A stretch of 7,226 nucleotides of DNA from CAYUUR01 sp964510235 (lineage in GTDB: Bacteria > Patescibacteriota > Saccharimonadia > Saccharimonadales > CAYUUR01). The stretch is from assembly GCA_964510235.1 (NCBI GenBank), contig CAZEBF010000032.1:1-7226 (forward strand), written 5' to 3'. Both the position numbers and the translations under genes were made by a program. The notes beneath the pieces are model-generated. The model searched no databases, was not told where the DNA came from, and was given only the letters and a program-made list of their open reading frames with translations. Each line of letters opens with the position of its first letter. Positions within the stretch are counted from its first letter, which is position 1. Below are positions 1 to 6,850 of this stretch, piece after piece.

Positions 1-2440
1 TCATACCCTTACGAGCACCACGGGTAGCCGTAAAGTATTCAAGTGGGCTAAAGCCGTACTTATAGTTTGATCGAATCGGCAGCTCAATTGCACGACCAGT
101 TGCATCAGTAGTTACACCAAGCATACCAACCGTGTTTTTAACCTGACCGACGTTACCACGTGCACCAGAGATAGCAGCAATTGCCATTGCAGTGTCTTCT
201 GTTGCAAACTGTTCAGACAGCTTAGCAAGTACACGACTGTCAGTGTCCATCCAGGTTTCTACTGTCAAGCGATATCGCTCGTCTTCTGTTATGAAACCTT
301 GGTCGTATTGTTCGCTGATCTTGGCTGATTTCTCTTCGCCTTCTGCGATGATCTTGTCTAGACCCTCAACATCAGTAAAGTCGCCCATACCCATGCTTAG
401 TCCAGACATAGTTGCGTACTTGAAGCCAATATCCTTGAGGTCATCAGCAATACGCGCTGTAGTGTCCTGACCATACTGTTCGTACACGAGTGACATGACT
501 GCCGCTAGTTTCTTCTTGGTCATTGGTTCATCTTGGTACGGGAAGTCGTCTGGGAAGATTTCATTGAAGAGCACGCGTCCAAGTGTAGTCTCACGGATTT
601 CACCGCGAACAGGAATGCGTACACGACCTTGCAGGGTCAGGCTACCACCATCGAGTGCCATCAAGGCTTCATCAATATTGGCGTAGCCACGAGCTGCAAC
701 TTGTTCAATTGCGCGATCATAGGTTAGGTAGTAACAACCAAGCACAATATCTTGCTCGATGTGGAGAATTGGTGAACCATCTGCAGGTTTGAGCAAGTTC
801 TTGTTGCTGGCCATGATGTCGCGAGCTTCTGCTTGTGCAGCATCACTCAGTGGAAGGTGCACAGCCATCTGGTCACCATCGAAGTCGGCGTTAAAACCTT
901 TACAAACGAGTGGGTGCAGTTGGATAGCTTTACCTTCGATCAGGATTGGCTGGAAAGCCTGGATAGACAAACGGTGGAGTGACGGTGCGCGGTTAAGCAG
1001 CACATACTTACCATGAATGACTTTGTCGAGGGCATCCCAAACTGGTGTTTCACCAGCTTCGATCATGCGAGTTGCAGAACGAATGTTGTGAGCGTGCTCA
1101 TTCTCAATCAGCTCGCCGATTACGAAAGGCTTAAAGAGTTCGAGTGCCATCATCTTTGGCAGACCACACTGGCTAATCTTGAGTTCTGGACCGGCCACAA
1201 TTACTGAACGACCAGAGTAGTCAACACGCTTACCAAGCAAGTTCTGTCGGAAACGACCTTGCTTACCTTTAAGCATATCGCTCAAAGACTTAAGACGACG
1301 ACGTTGACCCGTTGCTGCAACAGCACGGCCACTGCGGGCATTACTGTTATCGATCAAGGCATCTACTGCTTCTTGCAACATACGCTGCTCGTTGCGGCAG
1401 ATAACTTCTGGTGCGTTGAGGTCAATGAGCTTCTTAAGACGATTGTTTCGGTTAATGACACGTCGGTAGAGGTCATTGAGGTCACTAGTCGCAAAACGAC
1501 CGCCAGTTAGCTGCACCATTGGACGAAGGTCCGGAGGGATGACTGGTAGAACTGACAAACATAGACTTGTCGGCTTGATGCCAGCACGGTCCATGCTTTC
1601 GAGTAGTCGCAGGCGCTTCATCAGCTTCTTCTTTCGCTGACCTTTAGCGTCCTGTGCTTCTTCGTCAAGTGTTTTGATGAGTTCTACTAAATTAACTTCT
1701 GACAGTAGATCTCGCAAGGCTGCGCCACCCATGCCAACTTCAATGATGTCCTGGAATTCATCTGGCAATGCACGATAATCGTTCTCTGAAATCAGCGCCA
1801 TTTTATTGAGACTGTCCAACTGGGCTTTAGTGACTTCGTAATCAGCAGTTAGCTCATCAAGTTCTTTGTTTTGAGCTTCGGCCAAGACTTTAACGTCAGC
1901 ACCATCTTCTTTAGCTTGAGCTTCATAGCGGAGCTTAATTGCTTCTTTGGCTGCGTCAAATTCAGCAGCTTTATCGGCTGCGTATTGATCGCGCTTGGCC
2001 TCATCAATTTTCTTGATGATATAGCTAGCAAAGTAGACAACGCGCTCTAGACTCTTGACTGTTGCACCAAGCACAAGACCCATAGCACTTGGAGTACCAC
2101 GTAGGAACCAAATATGCGCAACTGGGCTGGCTAGGCTAATATGCCCCATACGTTCACGACGAACAATGCTCTTTGTAACCAGCTCACCGTTCTTGTCGAC
2201 AGCAGCTTCGCGCGAGCGAACACCTTTGTATTTTGCGTCATGAGGATTAATGTCTTTGACCGGTCCAAAGATCCGTTCACAGAACAATCCATCACGTTCA
2301 GGTTTTTGAGTTCGATAGTTAATTGTCTCTGGCTTGGTAACTTCACCATGAGACCAGTCCAGAATGTCTCCAGAGCTGGCTACTGCTAAACGTACCGCGT
2401 CAAAGTCAGCAATATCTGTTCCGCTTGAATATCGACGCAT
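1..2440 (-). CDS. rpoC: DNA-directed RNA polymerase subunit beta' (RpoC), N-terminal 813 codons, truncated by the window edge
   Basis: Largest catalytic subunit of RNA polymerase, which carries the Mg-binding active site. I translated it from ATG at 2440. The start is set by AAGGAGG seven bases upstream and by an N-terminus leading into the family block KPETINYRT (residues 36-44) and ERIFGPVKD (55-63). The active-site motif NADFDGDQMAVH is intact at residues 517-528, with catalytic aspartates D519, D521 and D523. GRSVIVAGPEL and NRAPSLHRLSIQAFQP are also canonical. The reading frame stays open to base 1 and ends in the start of the bridge helix (GARKGM), so the trigger loop and second zinc site lie outside. 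Oddities: all four cysteines of the N-terminal zinc site are replaced (P66, D68, V81, N84). A charged, Ala-rich coiled-coil insertion spans about residues 143-213. The F-loop region near the window edge is divergent. The gene overlaps the rpoB stop by one base (TAATG), giving the classical rpoBC operon. Confidence 0.98.
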   Translation of the reverse strand, partial: MRRYSSGTDIADFDAVRLAVASSGDILDWSHGEVTKPETINYRTQKPERDGLFCERIFGPVKDINPHDAKYKGVRSREAAVDKNGELVTKSIVRRERMGHISLASPVAHIWFLRGTPSAMGLVLGATVKSLERVVYFASYIIKKIDEAKRDQYAADKAAEFDAAKEAIKLRYEAQAKEDGADVKVLAEAQNKELDELTADYEVTKAQLDSLNKMALISENDYRALPDEFQDIIEVGMGGAALRDLLSEVNLVELIKTLDEEAQDAKGQRKKKLMKRLRLLESMDRAGIKPTSLCLSVLPVIPPDLRPMVQLTGGRFATSDLNDLYRRVINRNNRLKKLIDLNAPEVICRNEQRMLQEAVDALIDNSNARSGRAVAATGQRRRLKSLSDMLKGKQGRFRQNLLGKRVDYSGRSVIVAGPELKISQCGLPKMMALELFKPFVIGELIENEHAHNIRSATRMIEAGETPVWDALDKVIHGKYVLLNRAPSLHRLSIQAFQPILIEGKAIQLHPLVCKGFNADFDGDQMAVHLPLSDAAQAEARDIMASNKNLLKPADGSPILHIEQDIVLGCYYLTYDRAIEQVAARGYANIDEALMALDGGSLTLQGRVRIPVRGEIRETTLGRVLFNEIFPDDFPYQDEPMTKKKLAAVMSLVYEQYGQDTTARIADDLKDIGFKYATMSGLSMGMGDFTDVEGLDKIIAEGEEKSAKISEQYDQGFITEDERYRLTVETWMDTDSRVLAKLSEQFATEDTAMAIAAISGARGNVGQVKNTVGMLGVTTDATGRAIELPIRSNYKYGFSPLEYFTATRGARKGM

Positions 2441-5400
2441 TACGCTGCCTCCTTTTCTTCTTCATCTTCAATGGCAACGACAGCATCTCCGTCGTTATCA
2501 TCATTAGTATCGTCTGCGAGTGCAGTTGCTGTAGTCACGTTGTTTTCGTGCAGTTGGTCATCAAGTTCAATCATCTCAAACTCATCAGCTACAGCTTCTT
2601 CGGTAATATCAAGTGGGTTTATTTCTGCGGCTGGAACTTCGACATCAGCTAAATGATCGGCTTCGTCCTTAATGTTATCAGCTAGAATTTCTTCAGCATC
2701 AATTACAATGTCAGATGTTACTAGGTCAACCTTGAGGCCAAGTCCTTGCAATTCTTTAACTAAGACGTTGAAAGACTCAGGAACCTTTGGACCAACAATC
2801 TGAGTCTTCTTGATGATTGACTCATAAGCCTTAGAACGTCCGTAGACATCGTCAGACTTAATGGTCAGCATTTCTTGCAAGCTGTTACTAGCACCATAAG
2901 CTTCCAGAGCCCAAACTTCCATTTCTCCAAAGCGCTGACCACCATTTTGCGCCTTACCACCAAGTGGCTGCTGCGTGACCATTGTGTATGGTCCGGTTGA
3001 TCGAGCGTGAATCTTGTCAGTCACCATGTGGTTGAGCTTGATCATGTACATGCTACCAACGGTGGTTCGTTCAGTGAAAGCCTCACCAGTACGACCATCG
3101 TAGAGTTGCTGTTTACCATCTTCTGGCAAACCTGCTTCTTTGAGCAGTTCTTCGATCTTGCTGATCTTAACACCGTTAAATGACGGGCTAGCGACGGTGA
3201 TACCGAGCGCTCGTGCTGCCATTCCAAGGTGAGTTTCGAACAATTGACCGACGTTCATACGACTCGGCACACCCAATGGGTTGAGCACGATGTCGATTGG
3301 CGTACCGTCTTCTGTAAATGGCATGTCTTCGATTGGCATAACGCGGGCGATAACACCCTTGTTACCGTGACGACCACCGAGTTTGTCTCCAACTGAGATC
3401 TTACGCATCTGGGCCACAAAAACCTGGATTTGCATGATCACACCAGCTTTGAGCTCATGGCCATTGGCTCGGCTGAAGATTTTTACACCCACAACCTTAC
3501 CGTGCTTACCATTGCTCATGCGCTGTGAAGTATCACGGACTTCTTTGGCTTTTTCGCCGAAGATAGCGCGTAACAAGCGTTCTTCGCTCGAAAGCTCTTG
3601 CTCGCCTTTTGGTGTAATTTTACCAACCAAGATATCTCCTGGATGGACTTCTGCACCGATTCGAACAATTCCGTCTTCGTCAAGGTGACGCAGCGCGTCT
3701 TCTGAAACGTTAGGAATATCGCGAGTTACGATTTCAGGGCCTAATTTGGTTTCACGAACTTCTGTCATGTAGTCAACAATGTGGACTGATGTCAGCGTGT
3801 CGTCTTCTACCAAACGACGAGATACAACAATTGCATCTTCGAAGTTGTAGCCACGCCATGGCATGAAAGCTACAAATAGGTCTTTACCGAGGGCTAGTTC
3901 GCCGCCCGAGATGGACATACCTTCAACCAGTACGTCGCCTTTTTTGACCTTTTGACCAGTCGAAACGACAACTTTTTGGTTGATGCTGGTACCTTCGTTA
4001 CTGCGTACGTAATGAAGCGGCTCGTACTTGACACTACCGCCCTTGTACTTAACAACAACTTCATCAGCTGTGGCTTTTGTAACTTCACCAGCGTCTTCTG
4101 CGAGGATCATCTGGCCACTATTACGAGCCACTGCACCTTCTAGACCAGTACCAACGATTGGAGCCTGAGGCTTGATCAGCGGCACAGCCTGACGCTGCTG
4201 GTTACTACCCATCAATGAGCGGTATACATAGTTCTTTTCGATAAACGGGATCAGACCAGCTGATGAACCGATAATCTGTTTGCGCGAGGCATCCATGTGC
4301 GTTACTTCGTTGGCATCAACTTCACCAGTCTTCAATCGATTACGAGCACCAACGCGGTCGTTAACAAAGTAGCCTTGCTCATCAACAGCTTCTGTAGAGT
4401 TGGCAATAATTGCTGACTCTTCGGCTGCTGCATCGAGATACATGACTTCTTCAGTAACTTTGGCACGTACTGGCCAAGTGACTTGATTTTTGATGGTTGC
4501 AAGCTTTTTAGCATCAGCGGTGGTGATAGCTGCACCAGCCTTTACAATGACTTTGCCTTTTTCGTCTTCTAGATTAACGCTAGCAACATGGCCGGCAGCA
4601 TCTTTTGCAGTAACGGCGTTGATTACCTTACGATATGGAGTTTCAATCAGACCATAGTCGTTAATACGAGCGTAGCTTGCCAGGTTAAGTACCAAACCAA
4701 TGTTAGCGCCTTCTGGAGTTTCTACAGCACAAATACGTCCGTAGTGAGTAGCGTGAGCATCACGGACTTCAAAGCCAGCGCGTTCACGAGACAAACCACC
4801 GGGACCCATCGAGCTAAGGCGTCGTTTGTGAGCGAGTTCAGATAATGGGTTAATCTGGTCCATGAACTGTGAAAGCTGTGAGCTCGCAAAGAATTCACGA
4901 ACAGCGGCCACAATTGGGCGAGCGTTGATCAGTTGACCAGGAGTAACGGTCTCGATCTCGCTCATGCTCATGCGGTCTTTGGTGTTTCGCTCCATGCGCA
5001 GCAAACCAATACGGAATTGTCGCTGTACAAGCTCGCCAACTAACTTAACACGTCGGTTCGCCAGTGAGTCGATGTCATCAGCTGGTTCCTGTGTGTTGTT
5101 AAGACGAATCAGCTCAGCAATAATTGCTGTCAGGTCTTCCAATCGCATAATGCGGTTTTCAGTAGTGTTAGGGATGTCGATGTTCAGACGCTTATTGATC
5201 TTGTATCGGCCAACACGGCTGAAGTCAAAGCGTTTAAAGTTGTAGAACATGTTTTCTAGTAGACTTCGTGCGTTGTCTACAGTTGCCAGATCACCAGGTC
5301 GGAGTCGGCGGTAAACCTCGATCAATGCGTCGTTTGTGCCACGAGCAGGATCTTTGTCGAGTGTTGCCGTAATATGGCTGAGTTTGCCTTGGTCAACGTG

Positions 5401-6033
5401 AGCAAAAGTCTCACGCATTTGCGCTTCGGACAGGCCAAGAGCTTTCAGAAGTGTCGTAACTGGGATCTTACGCTTGCGGTCAATTTTGACATACAAAGCG
5501 CCGTTAGCAGCAGTCTCGAATTCTAGCCAAGCACCGCGACCAGGAATTACTTTTGCGCCATAGACGTTCTTGGTACCACTGAGTTCTGAGGTAAAGAAAA
5601 CACCAGCTGAACGGATCAACTGGCTTACAACCACGCGTTCTGCGCCGTTAATAACAAATGTACCGCGAGTGGTCATCCACGGATAATCGCCCAGATAGAT
5701 TTCTTGCTCTTTGACTTCGCCGGTAACTTTGTTGGTCAGCTCGACAACAGCCTTGAGTGGTGCGTCATAACTGACATTGTTCTCGCGAGCTTCTGCCTCG
5801 GTCATTTTAGGTGTTTCAAAGCGATAATCCTTGAAACGAAGACTTAATTTAGTACCCGTGTAATCATCGATCGGGCTGATTTCGCTCAATAGCTCCCCTA
5901 GACCCTCTTCTACGAACCACTGAAAAGAGCGGTTCTGATGGTCTACTAGGTTGGGGAGTTCTACAGCGTCATCATCTTTGGTGAAGAAGATACGATCATT
6001 CTTCTTGATGAGGTCTGACAAACTCTTGCTCAT
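2440..6033 (-). CDS. rpoB: DNA-directed RNA polymerase subunit beta (RpoB)
   Basis: Second large subunit of RNA polymerase, forming one side of the active cleft and the rifamycin pocket. It has 1197 residues from ATG at 6033, preferred over an in-frame TTG at 6042 that would lie only two bases after GGAG. In order: N-terminal protrusion and lobe (GTFVINGAERVVVSQL), rifamycin/fork-loop region (SSQLSQFMDQINPLSE, then HKRRLSSMGPGGLSRERAG), RGYNFEDA with E732 and D733 (E. coli E813/D814), VGDKLGGRHGNKG with K884 and K892 (E. coli K1065/K1073), IHARSTG, and RFGEMEVWALEAYGA near the clamp. Rifamycin-contact residues Q389, D392, H402, R405 and S407 match the sensitive type; E. coli L533 is M409 and I572 is V448. 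The large E. coli insertions are absent. The usual family end (VKELQGLGLKVDLV) is followed by an unusual 92-residue acidic tail. A near-invariant block is altered at 4219-4239. It is transcribed with rpoC. Confidence 0.99.
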   Translation of the reverse strand: MSKSLSDLIKKNDRIFFTKDDDAVELPNLVDHQNRSFQWFVEEGLGELLSEISPIDDYTGTKLSLRFKDYRFETPKMTEAEARENNVSYDAPLKAVVELTNKVTGEVKEQEIYLGDYPWMTTRGTFVINGAERVVVSQLIRSAGVFFTSELSGTKNVYGAKVIPGRGAWLEFETAANGALYVKIDRKRKIPVTTLLKALGLSEAQMRETFAHVDQGKLSHITATLDKDPARGTNDALIEVYRRLRPGDLATVDNARSLLENMFYNFKRFDFSRVGRYKINKRLNIDIPNTTENRIMRLEDLTAIIAELIRLNNTQEPADDIDSLANRRVKLVGELVQRQFRIGLLRMERNTKDRMSMSEIETVTPGQLINARPIVAAVREFFASSQLSQFMDQINPLSELAHKRRLSSMGPGGLSRERAGFEVRDAHATHYGRICAVETPEGANIGLVLNLASYARINDYGLIETPYRKVINAVTAKDAAGHVASVNLEDEKGKVIVKAGAAITTADAKKLATIKNQVTWPVRAKVTEEVMYLDAAAEESAIIANSTEAVDEQGYFVNDRVGARNRLKTGEVDANEVTHMDASRKQIIGSSAGLIPFIEKNYVYRSLMGSNQQRQAVPLIKPQAPIVGTGLEGAVARNSGQMILAEDAGEVTKATADEVVVKYKGGSVKYEPLHYVRSNEGTSINQKVVVSTGQKVKKGDVLVEGMSISGGELALGKDLFVAFMPWRGYNFEDAIVVSRRLVEDDTLTSVHIVDYMTEVRETKLGPEIVTRDIPNVSEDALRHLDEDGIVRIGAEVHPGDILVGKITPKGEQELSSEERLLRAIFGEKAKEVRDTSQRMSNGKHGKVVGVKIFSRANGHELKAGVIMQIQVFVAQMRKISVGDKLGGRHGNKGVIARVMPIEDMPFTEDGTPIDIVLNPLGVPSRMNVGQLFETHLGMAARALGITVASPSFNGVKISKIEELLKEAGLPEDGKQQLYDGRTGEAFTERTTVGSMYMIKLNHMVTDKIHARSTGPYTMVTQQPLGGKAQNGGQRFGEMEVWALEAYGASNSLQEMLTIKSDDVYGRSKAYESIIKKTQIVGPKVPESFNVLVKELQGLGLKVDLVTSDIVIDAEEILADNIKDEADHLADVEVPAAEINPLDITEEAVADEFEMIELDDQLHENNVTTATALADDTNDDNDGDAVVAIEDEEEKEAA
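2448..2454 (-). promoter_or_regulatory. Ribosome binding site of rpoC, inside the 3' end of rpoB
   Basis: AAGGAGG, a full Shine-Dalgarno match, lies seven bases before the rpoC ATG. It is embedded in the last Glu-Lys-Glu-Ala codons of rpoB. Because rpoB stops with TAA overlapping the rpoC ATG (TAATG), ribosomes finishing rpoB are well placed to reinitiate on rpoC, which would help keep the two subunits balanced. The site also fixes the rpoC start choice. Confidence 0.9.
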
Positions 6034-6044
6034 ATAAAGCAATA

Positions 6045-6048
6045 CTCC
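6045..6048 (-). promoter_or_regulatory. Probable ribosome binding site of rpoB (decides the start)
   Basis: GGAG lies 11 bases before the ATG at 6033 and only two bases before the alternative in-frame TTG at 6042. The spacing to the ATG is long but workable, while the TTG is too close. The protein from this ATG (MSKSLSDLI) also looks like a natural RpoB N-terminus. The match is short, so this is a moderate call. Confidence 0.55.
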
Positions 6049-6078
6049 ATGTAGTTATAAGTGATAGATTTTTGGTGT

Positions 6079-6090
6079 TTCGTGCACGAA
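6079..6090. repeat. Perfect 12-bp palindrome in the rpoB leader
   Basis: TTCGTGCACGAA is its own reverse complement, with no spacer, and sits 46 bases upstream of the rpoB ATG. The form suits a dimeric DNA-binding protein. As RNA it could form only a four-base stem with a UGCA loop. I do not recognise it as a known operator: its half-sites are oriented opposite to the CGAAC...GTTCG LexA box. Confidence 0.45.
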
Positions 6091-6114
6091 GACTCTAAGA
6101 TGGGGGTTTTTGAG

Positions 6115-6144
6115 GCTGTAAAAATGATTTATAACAAATACAGC
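6115..6144 (-). repeat. Inverted repeat in the rpoB leader
   Basis: Six-base perfect arms GCTGTA and TACAGC (6144-6139 and 6120-6115) enclose an AT-rich 18-base interior. The interior can form a small nested hairpin (ATTT/AAAT). There is no T-tract after the second arm, so it does not look like an intrinsic terminator. It could be a regulatory stem in the rpoB leader or chance pairing. Confidence 0.3.
6128..6136 (-). promoter_or_regulatory. Possible second rpoB promoter, extended -10 type
   Basis: TGTTATAAA on the minus strand fits the extended -10 pattern TGnTATAAT with one mismatch in the hexamer. The sequence 17 bases upstream (TAAGTG) is a poor -35. A start near 6121 would give a leader of about 88 bases. 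It lies in the loop of the inverted repeat at 6115-6144. It is weaker than the candidate at 6173-6201. Confidence 0.3.
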
Positions 6145-6172
6145 ATTACCCACTTACCCTACTTCAAGAGGT

Positions 6173-6201
6173 AGAATACCGAAGTTTGGAACCCAGGTCA
6201 A
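6173..6201 (-). promoter_or_regulatory. Candidate sigma-70-type promoter for rpoBC
   Basis: On the minus strand TTGACC (6201-6196, five of six consensus) is separated by exactly 17 bases from TATTCT (6178-6173, four of six). The -35 box starts six bases after the clpP stop codon. Transcription would start near 6166, giving rpoB a leader of about 130 bases. No intrinsic terminator separates clpP from it, so some read-through from clpP is possible. The call rests on hexamers and spacing only. Confidence 0.55.
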
Positions 6202-6206
6202 GCATA

Positions 6207-6815
6207 TTATTTGGGTGGTGACTGGATGATCTTGTCTGCAATGCCGTAATCGACGGCTTCTTTAGCTGTCATCCATTTGTCCCGTTCCATATCATCATGA
6301 ATTTTAGCTGGCTTCTGGCCAGTGTTTTTGGCCATAATTTCTTCGAGCAGATTCTTAACCCGGAGTGATTCACGCAGGTCAATCTCTTGGTCAGTCACTT
6401 TGCCACGTGTACCGCTTGATGGCTGATGCACCATTACTGATGCATTAGGTAGAATAAATCGTTTGCCCCTTGCGCCACTACTTAGCAGAAAAGCTGCAGC
6501 ACTGGCTTGAATGCCAATACCAACTGTCTGCACGTCACTTTTTACAAACTGCATAGTGTCATAAATTGCCAGTGCGTCATAGACACTACCACCCGGGCTG
6601 TTGATATACAGGTAGATATCTTTACCAGGACTTTCGTTATCCAGGAATAAGAGTTGGGCTACAATCAGGTTAGCGGTGTGTGCATCGACACCTTCACCCA
6701 TGAAGATGATGCGATCTTTGAGCAAACGTGAGTAGATATCGTAGGCTCGTTCAACACGACCTTCGTTTTCTATTACTGTTGGTATAAGAGCTGATTGTGG
6801 CGATTGAGTCATCAT
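6207..6815 (-). CDS. clpP: ATP-dependent Clp protease proteolytic subunit ClpP
   Basis: Cytoplasmic serine peptidase that forms a double seven-membered ring and degrades proteins unfolded by ClpX or other Clp ATPases. It has 202 residues, typical of the family. The catalytic triad is intact: S105 in IQASAAAF, H130 in VMVHQPSSG, and D179 in MERDKWMTAKEA. Other family features are RIIFMGEGVD (35-44), the substrate-binding strand INSPGGSVYDALAIYDTM (71-88) and the C-terminal AVDYGIADKII. Start: ATG at 6815 is followed directly by a second ATG at 6812. No Shine-Dalgarno sequence precedes either, which fits the very close promoter and a leaderless message. The gene sits between a small membrane-protein gene and rpoB. 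A CIRCE operator overlaps its promoter, so HrcA-type heat-shock control is likely. Confidence 0.98.
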   Translation of the reverse strand: MMTQSPQSALIPTVIENEGRVERAYDIYSRLLKDRIIFMGEGVDAHTANLIVAQLLFLDNESPGKDIYLYINSPGGSVYDALAIYDTMQFVKSDVQTVGIGIQASAAAFLLSSGARGKRFILPNASVMVHQPSSGTRGKVTDQEIDLRESLRVKNLLEEIMAKNTGQKPAKIHDDMERDKWMTAKEAVDYGIADKIIQSPPK

Positions 6816-6822
6816 ATAACCA

Positions 6823-6850
6823 ACTATAGCAAAAAACTAGCACTCGTCAA
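6823..6850 (-). promoter_or_regulatory. clpP promoter, probably producing a leaderless mRNA
   Basis: TTGACG (6850-6845, five of six consensus) and TATAGT (6828-6823, five of six) are separated by 16 bases. Counting seven bases past the -10 box places the transcript start at 6815 or 6816, which is the first base of the clpP ATG or the base before it. This agrees with the lack of any ribosome binding site. The -35 box lies within the CIRCE operator, so bound HrcA would block polymerase. Confidence 0.75.

Noticed and set aside
2189..2245. A frameshift or assembly error explaining the missing RpoC zinc cysteines
   Set aside because: Both flanks stay in the same frame with conserved motifs and identical spacing to E. 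coli. The substituted codons read cleanly, so compensating indels are unlikely.
192..5245. Numerous plus-strand and alternative-frame open reading frames of 60-100 codons across rpoB and rpoC
   Set aside because: All lie inside the well-supported minus-strand polymerase genes. Their translations are low-complexity (Ser, Arg, Thr rich) with no recognisable domains, as expected of frames opposite conserved genes.
6034..6042. TTG at 6042 as the rpoB start, adding three residues
   Set aside because: It lies only two bases after the GGAG ribosome site. The ATG at 6033 has workable spacing and gives a typical RpoB N-terminus.
6079..6090. Palindrome read as a LexA (SOS) box
   Set aside because: The half-sites are TTCG...CGAA, the reverse orientation to the CGAAC...GTTCG LexA box, so the match is not real.
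6045..6105. A ribosome-site-sequestering riboswitch in the rpoB leader (CCCCCAT pairing with ATGGAG)
   Set aside because: Only four consecutive base pairs plus one after a mismatch; no conserved riboswitch core is recognisable.
6163..6178. CTAC...GTAG stem just after clpP as its terminator
   Set aside because: The stem is weak, has a mismatch or wobble pairs, and is followed by GGGTAAGTGGG instead of a T-tract. It also overlaps the rpoB promoter -10.
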